Of a stretch of 64,000 nt of DNA, positions 61,389 to 64,000 are shown piece by piece. Every line of letters starts with the position of its first letter. Positions within the stretch are counted from its first letter, which is position 1. A model generated the notes under the pieces. It saw nothing but the letters and a program-made list of their open reading frames with translations. It ran no database searches and was not told the origin of the DNA. A program made the position numbers and the translations under genes. This DNA comes from Thermococcus thermotolerans (GTDB lineage: Archaea; Methanobacteriota_B; Thermococci; Thermococcales; Thermococcaceae), in contig NZ_CP102602.1 in the NCBI RefSeq assembly GCF_024707485.1, positions 434,001 through 498,000 of the forward strand, read 5' to 3'.

Positions 61389-62204
61389 ATGAACCTGCTT
61401 CAGCGCCGTCTCCACGATCCGGAAGTGCTTATCAGGCTCAACGCCTTTTTCCTGAGCTACTTTGGGTGGATAGCCTTCGGAGTTCTGTACGGAATCATTG
61501 GTCGCTGGAGCGTTGACGTCACGAACGAGTTTCTGAGACTTCCCCTAACCTCAATGGAATTCGTGGTTGGACTGGTGGAATTTACAAAGAGCATTCCCCT
61601 CATGTACTCCTTCTTCACGACTGTTTATTACCTCGGCTTTACTGGATCCATAGCACTGGCCGTTGCGTACCTGCTTCTTTATAAGGGAGACTTGGCGGCA
61701 TCTGATGAACTGTTCATCCGATATCTGGCGGCCTATATCACAGCCGGTGCCGTATATCTCGTTGTCCACGTATACGCCCCTCACATTGTCTATAACCTTC
61801 CAGGTTACAACTCCTCGAACACCCTCCTGACCCGGCAGGAGTTTGTCTTGCCATCTCTCCACAACACCATCGTTACGATAAACATAATTACCGTCTGGAA
61901 GTACAGGAAGAATCTCGGAGGAAAAGCGATTATACTCGTGAACACCTTGATACCCTTTGCCACACTCTTTCTCGGCCACCACTGGATCTATGATGTTCTG
62001 GCAGGTATAGCTCTCGGCGTTCTCATGTCCAGAGTTACTGAGGGCAAAGGCACCAGGATTCCAGAGACACTCTATAACCTGGAAATTGCCTCCCTGAGGA
62101 AGGTAACTGTGGTAAACTTCCTCCTCGCGGTGTTGGTTCTCATAGTTGCCGCCAGTCCGGACAGGTGGCTGGGGATTATAAACGGGCTCCTCCCCGGCCC
62201 CTGA
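61389..62204 (+). CDS. PAP2-family membrane phosphatase
   Basis: A 271-aa protein with about six to seven membrane helices and the PAP2 catalytic motifs VLPSLHN (near 154) and GHHWIYDVLAGIALG (near 196), which bear the catalytic His residues; motif C1 (KxxxxxxRP) is not obvious. It should hydrolyse or transfer a lipid phosphate such as a phosphorylated inositol or isoprenoid. The promoter region has TAATTAAAGG about 30 bp upstream; the start is ATG 61389. Confidence 0.8.
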   Translation: MNLLQRRLHDPEVLIRLNAFFLSYFGWIAFGVLYGIIGRWSVDVTNEFLRLPLTSMEFVVGLVEFTKSIPLMYSFFTTVYYLGFTGSIALAVAYLLLYKGDLAASDELFIRYLAAYITAGAVYLVVHVYAPHIVYNLPGYNSSNTLLTRQEFVLPSLHNTIVTINIITVWKYRKNLGGKAIILVNTLIPFATLFLGHHWIYDVLAGIALGVLMSRVTEGKGTRIPETLYNLEIASLRKVTVVNFLLAVLVLIVAASPDRWLGIINGLLPGP

Positions 62205-62208
62205 GAAA

Positions 62209-62220
62209 AACTTATAAACT
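62209..62220 (+). promoter_or_regulatory. TATA box of tRNA-Thr
   Basis: AACTTATAAACT lies about 25-35 bp before the tRNA 5' end. Confidence 0.65.
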
Positions 62221-62243
62221 TCCCGTGAACCTTAACATCGGGT

Positions 62244-62320
62244 GCCGGGGTAGCCTAGCTCGGCAGGGCGGCGGACTCGTAATCCGCAGGTCGCGGGTTC
62301 AAATCCCGCTCCCGGCTCCA
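62244..62320 (+). tRNA. tRNA-Thr (anticodon CGT)
   Basis: Acceptor stem GCCGGGG/TCCCGGC (one G-U), anticodon arm GCGGA-CTCGTAA-TCCGC giving anticodon CGT (reads ACG), T arm GCGGG-TTCAAAT-CCCGC, discriminator T, encoded CCA. Its 5' half closely resembles the tRNA-Ser at 26490, as often seen in Thermococcales. Confidence 0.97.
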
Positions 62321-62414
62321 TAATTGTCCCTGTTTTTCTGGCTAGTTCTTGAGTGAAAGCCCCACCAGAACAGCATCTTTGTGAGTGTTTTTTAGGTCAT
62401 CACAATTAGGGGAA

Positions 62415-62831
62415 TCACCAGAGAACCAGTCCACCCTTCACATGGACGGAGACGGAAACTGGCCCCCCGTTTGACTCGGGAATGATTATCATGTACATGG
62501 GTCCCTCCTTGGGGAACCGCCAGATCTTCTCAACGCTGGTCGTGTCGTCCACTTTGAAGAGGCATAGAGCACCATCCCCGGATTTCAGTATTCTAAGCCC
62601 AACTTCATCAGTGATGCATACCGTTATGGGTTCGGTTGACTTTATCGAGAATTGAATCACGCTCCACTCGTAGCCCTCAAGTTTGTAAACGTAGTAACCT
62701 CCAGGGGATATGACGACGTTTTCCTGAAACCTGTATGAGGCCCCCCATAGGGTGGCGGCTACCAAGATGAGCCCTATAACAAGAATCGTGAACCCCAGGG
62801 CTTCAATACGCTTCATCGTGAGTGGGCCCAT
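62415..62831 (-). CDS. small membrane-anchored beta-rich protein
   Basis: A 138-aa protein with an N-terminal transmembrane helix (LGFTILVIGLILVAATLWG) and an exposed beta-rich domain (YYVYKLEGYEWSVIQFSIKS, ITVCITDEVGLRIL, GPMYMIIIPESNG). It resembles in layout the 153-aa protein of the exporter operon. No family recognised. The start is uncertain: ATG 62831 gives a short leader with GGTGG; ATG 62852 would be leaderless and ATG 62816 has no ribosome binding site. TATA-like ACGTTTAAATAC at about 62876-62887. Confidence 0.62.
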   Translation of the reverse strand: MGPLTMKRIEALGFTILVIGLILVAATLWGASYRFQENVVISPGGYYVYKLEGYEWSVIQFSIKSTEPITVCITDEVGLRILKSGDGALCLFKVDDTTSVEKIWRFPKEGPMYMIIIPESNGGPVSVSVHVKGGLVLW

Positions 62832-63074
62832 TGTTATCGCCGCCACCCCCATCCCCAGTTTTAATCTCGTTACTGATGTATTTAAACGTTGTGACTTTAA
62901 GTGTTAGTTTTATTCTTTTTTGTTACCACTGTTTCCACAATCTGGAACATACCCACAGTCTTGGACAAAATCCAAGATATGAGAGGCTTACTTTTGCTTC
63001 CGGTTGACAGGAAGGCCGTCAGCTCTGAAAAATTTTTCCGTGGATTTTTTAAGATGGAGGGCGAAGGTGAGCAT

Positions 63075-63932
63075 ATGAAAAGGGAATCCACGGGAGTACT
63101 CTTTGCGATAACCGGGATGTTCATCTACGGCCTTGAGCCCGTGGTAATAAAGTCCAATCCTTCAAATCCAATAAGCTTCGCAGCGTTCTCTGCCCTCGTT
63201 GCATCGCTTATCCTCTGGGGTGGTCTTTTCTGGAGGGGGGCATGGAGGGAGGTAAGTAACAATAGGGGTGATCTGAGATGGGCATTTTTAATGGGGTTCT
63301 TCGGCACGGCGCTCGCCTATCTGGCGTATTCCTTTGGAGCGCGGATGAGCACGGCCATAAACGCCGCCCTGATAACCCGGAGCGAAGTTCTGTTCTCTTT
63401 CATTCTCTCCTGGCTGTTCCTGGGGGAGAAGATAACCCGAAGGCTTATCGCCTACTCCCTCGCAATCATCGTAGGGCTGGCCATCGTAATACTCCAGGGA
63501 CGCTCTCTCGAACTCCATCTTGGAGATATCCTTCTTCTCCTCGTCCCGCTGTTCTGGCAGCTCGGCCACGTTATAGCCAAAAGGCTGCCTTACAGCCCGC
63601 CAACGATAGCGGCCCTTAGGAATACCTTCGGCTTCCTCCTGCTATTCCCGCTGGCGGTTGCCACGGGGCTGGAGGTTTCAGCATTCGTGATTGCAGAGGG
63701 CCTCGTCATAGCCCTCGGCCAGCTGGTCTGGTACAGGTCGATAAAGCTCATCAACCTCTCCAAGGCGACCGCAATAATAACGCCTGCCCCTGCGGTTGCG
63801 ATAGGGCTGGGTGTCCTGCTCGGCGAGAGCTTTACAGTCTACCATTTCCTCGGTTTCCTCCTCATTACCCTGGGAACACTGGGTGCGGTAAAGGTGGAGA
63901 GCGAACTCAGAACCGGAGCAAGGCACCAATGA
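63075..63932 (+). CDS. EamA/DMT-family transporter
   Basis: A 285-aa drug/metabolite transporter-type protein with ten predicted helices in two EamA repeats (first: GVLFAITGMFIYGLEPVVIK...; second: LHLGDILLLLVPLFWQLGHVIAKR...). Substrate unknown. ATG 63075 follows AGGTGAGCAT; an in-frame extension to 62901 is unlikely because the TATA-like GATTTTTTAAG at about 63041 lies downstream of it. Confidence 0.85.
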   Translation: MKRESTGVLFAITGMFIYGLEPVVIKSNPSNPISFAAFSALVASLILWGGLFWRGAWREVSNNRGDLRWAFLMGFFGTALAYLAYSFGARMSTAINAALITRSEVLFSFILSWLFLGEKITRRLIAYSLAIIVGLAIVILQGRSLELHLGDILLLLVPLFWQLGHVIAKRLPYSPPTIAALRNTFGFLLLFPLAVATGLEVSAFVIAEGLVIALGQLVWYRSIKLINLSKATAIITPAPAVAIGLGVLLGESFTVYHFLGFLLITLGTLGAVKVESELRTGARHQ

Positions 63933-64000
63933 AGCGAAAGACATCCCTTACCCCAAAACGTCCCTCCCTACTGGGGTCGTATATCATGCTCACCGGCACT
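63907..64000 (-). CDS. C-terminal fragment of a gene entering from the right edge
   Basis: An open frame runs from the window edge to a TGA at 63907, reading VPVSMIYDPSREGRFGVRD and then a hydrophobic/basic end. The VPVS...VRD pattern is reminiscent of the C-terminus of family 2 glycosyltransferases, but the piece is too short to be sure; a 26-aa peptide starting at ATG 63987 (GGTGAG upstream) is the alternative. It overlaps the EamA 3' end by 26 nt. Confidence 0.35.
   Translation of the reverse strand, partial: VPVSMIYDPSREGRFGVRDVFRFIGALLRF

Noticed and set aside
1-64000. CRISPR arrays
   Set aside because: No series of equal repeats with regular spacers was seen anywhere; the only short tandem or paired repeats are the operator-like and border repeats listed.

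Overview
The window is chromosomal DNA of a hyperthermophilic euryarchaeon of the order Thermococcales, most likely a Thermococcus. Evidence: topoisomerase VI, an archaeal aIF1A/Rio1/aDim2 cluster, EF-2 and EF-1A, tungsten formaldehyde:ferredoxin oxidoreductase, cyclic 2,3-diphosphoglycerate synthesis, Taw2 wyosine methyl/acp transferase, archaeal TATA boxes about 25 bp before starts, GGAGGTGA-type ribosome binding sites and CCA-encoding tRNA genes. Genes are dense, with many 1-8 nt overlaps (ATGA, GTGA, TGATG), and most of the window is clearly GC-rich.

Layout. 1-7.0 kb: rRNA/tRNA methyltransferase, GT-C glycosyltransferase, AAA ATPase, RNase HII and a zinc/manganese-type ABC uptake pair. 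7.0-15.1 kb: a long same-strand information-processing cluster (aIF1A, Rio1, KH protein aDim2, Top6B, Top6A, DUF530-like, DUF1699, DUF4129 membrane protein, MptA). 15.3-21.0 kb: an unusual exported-protein cassette made of a small secreted Tyr-rich protein, three tandem paralogous surface proteins and an ABC-2 exporter, bounded by copies of an 18-bp direct repeat. 21.0-26.6 kb: HD phosphohydrolase, EF-2, a structured intergenic region, EF-1A, S10, tRNA-Ser(GGA).

26.6-36.0 kb: an AT-rich genomic island directly downstream of tRNA-Ser. It carries a four-gene operon: an 1800-aa helicase/DUF1998/phospholipase-D fusion, a 458-aa protein of unknown family, a DUF6884-like protein, and a tRNA-guanine-transglycosylase-like protein of DpdA type. 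This looks like a compact DNA 7-deazaguanine modification-plus-restriction system in which the parts of the bacterial Dpd or DISARM effector are joined in one polypeptide. Behind it lie about 1.2 kb of AT-rich DNA with gene debris. It is the best candidate in the window for an undescribed system.

36.0-50.9 kb: MoaD-like protein with formaldehyde oxidoreductase, Taw2, a C/D box sRNA, a Cas4-like nuclease, an AAA_14 ATPase with a doubled operator-like repeat over its promoter, a histone-fold protein, the cyclic 2,3-diphosphoglycerate operon, a double-domain metallophosphoesterase, CBS and glutamine amidotransferase proteins, a DUF364 protein and a stand-alone HsdR-N-like nuclease. 50.9-55.4 kb: a probable regulon consisting of an ArsR-type regulator and two further transcription units (DUF2202 ferritin-like, DUF4405 cytochrome b-like) whose promoters share paired ACATATGT-like sites with exactly 20-bp centre spacing. 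55.5-64.0 kb: ABCE1, a chromosomal DUF1998 helicase, IMPACT/YigZ protein, a HAD phosphatase, PAP2 phosphatase, tRNA-Thr(CGT), a small membrane protein, an EamA transporter and the edge of another gene.
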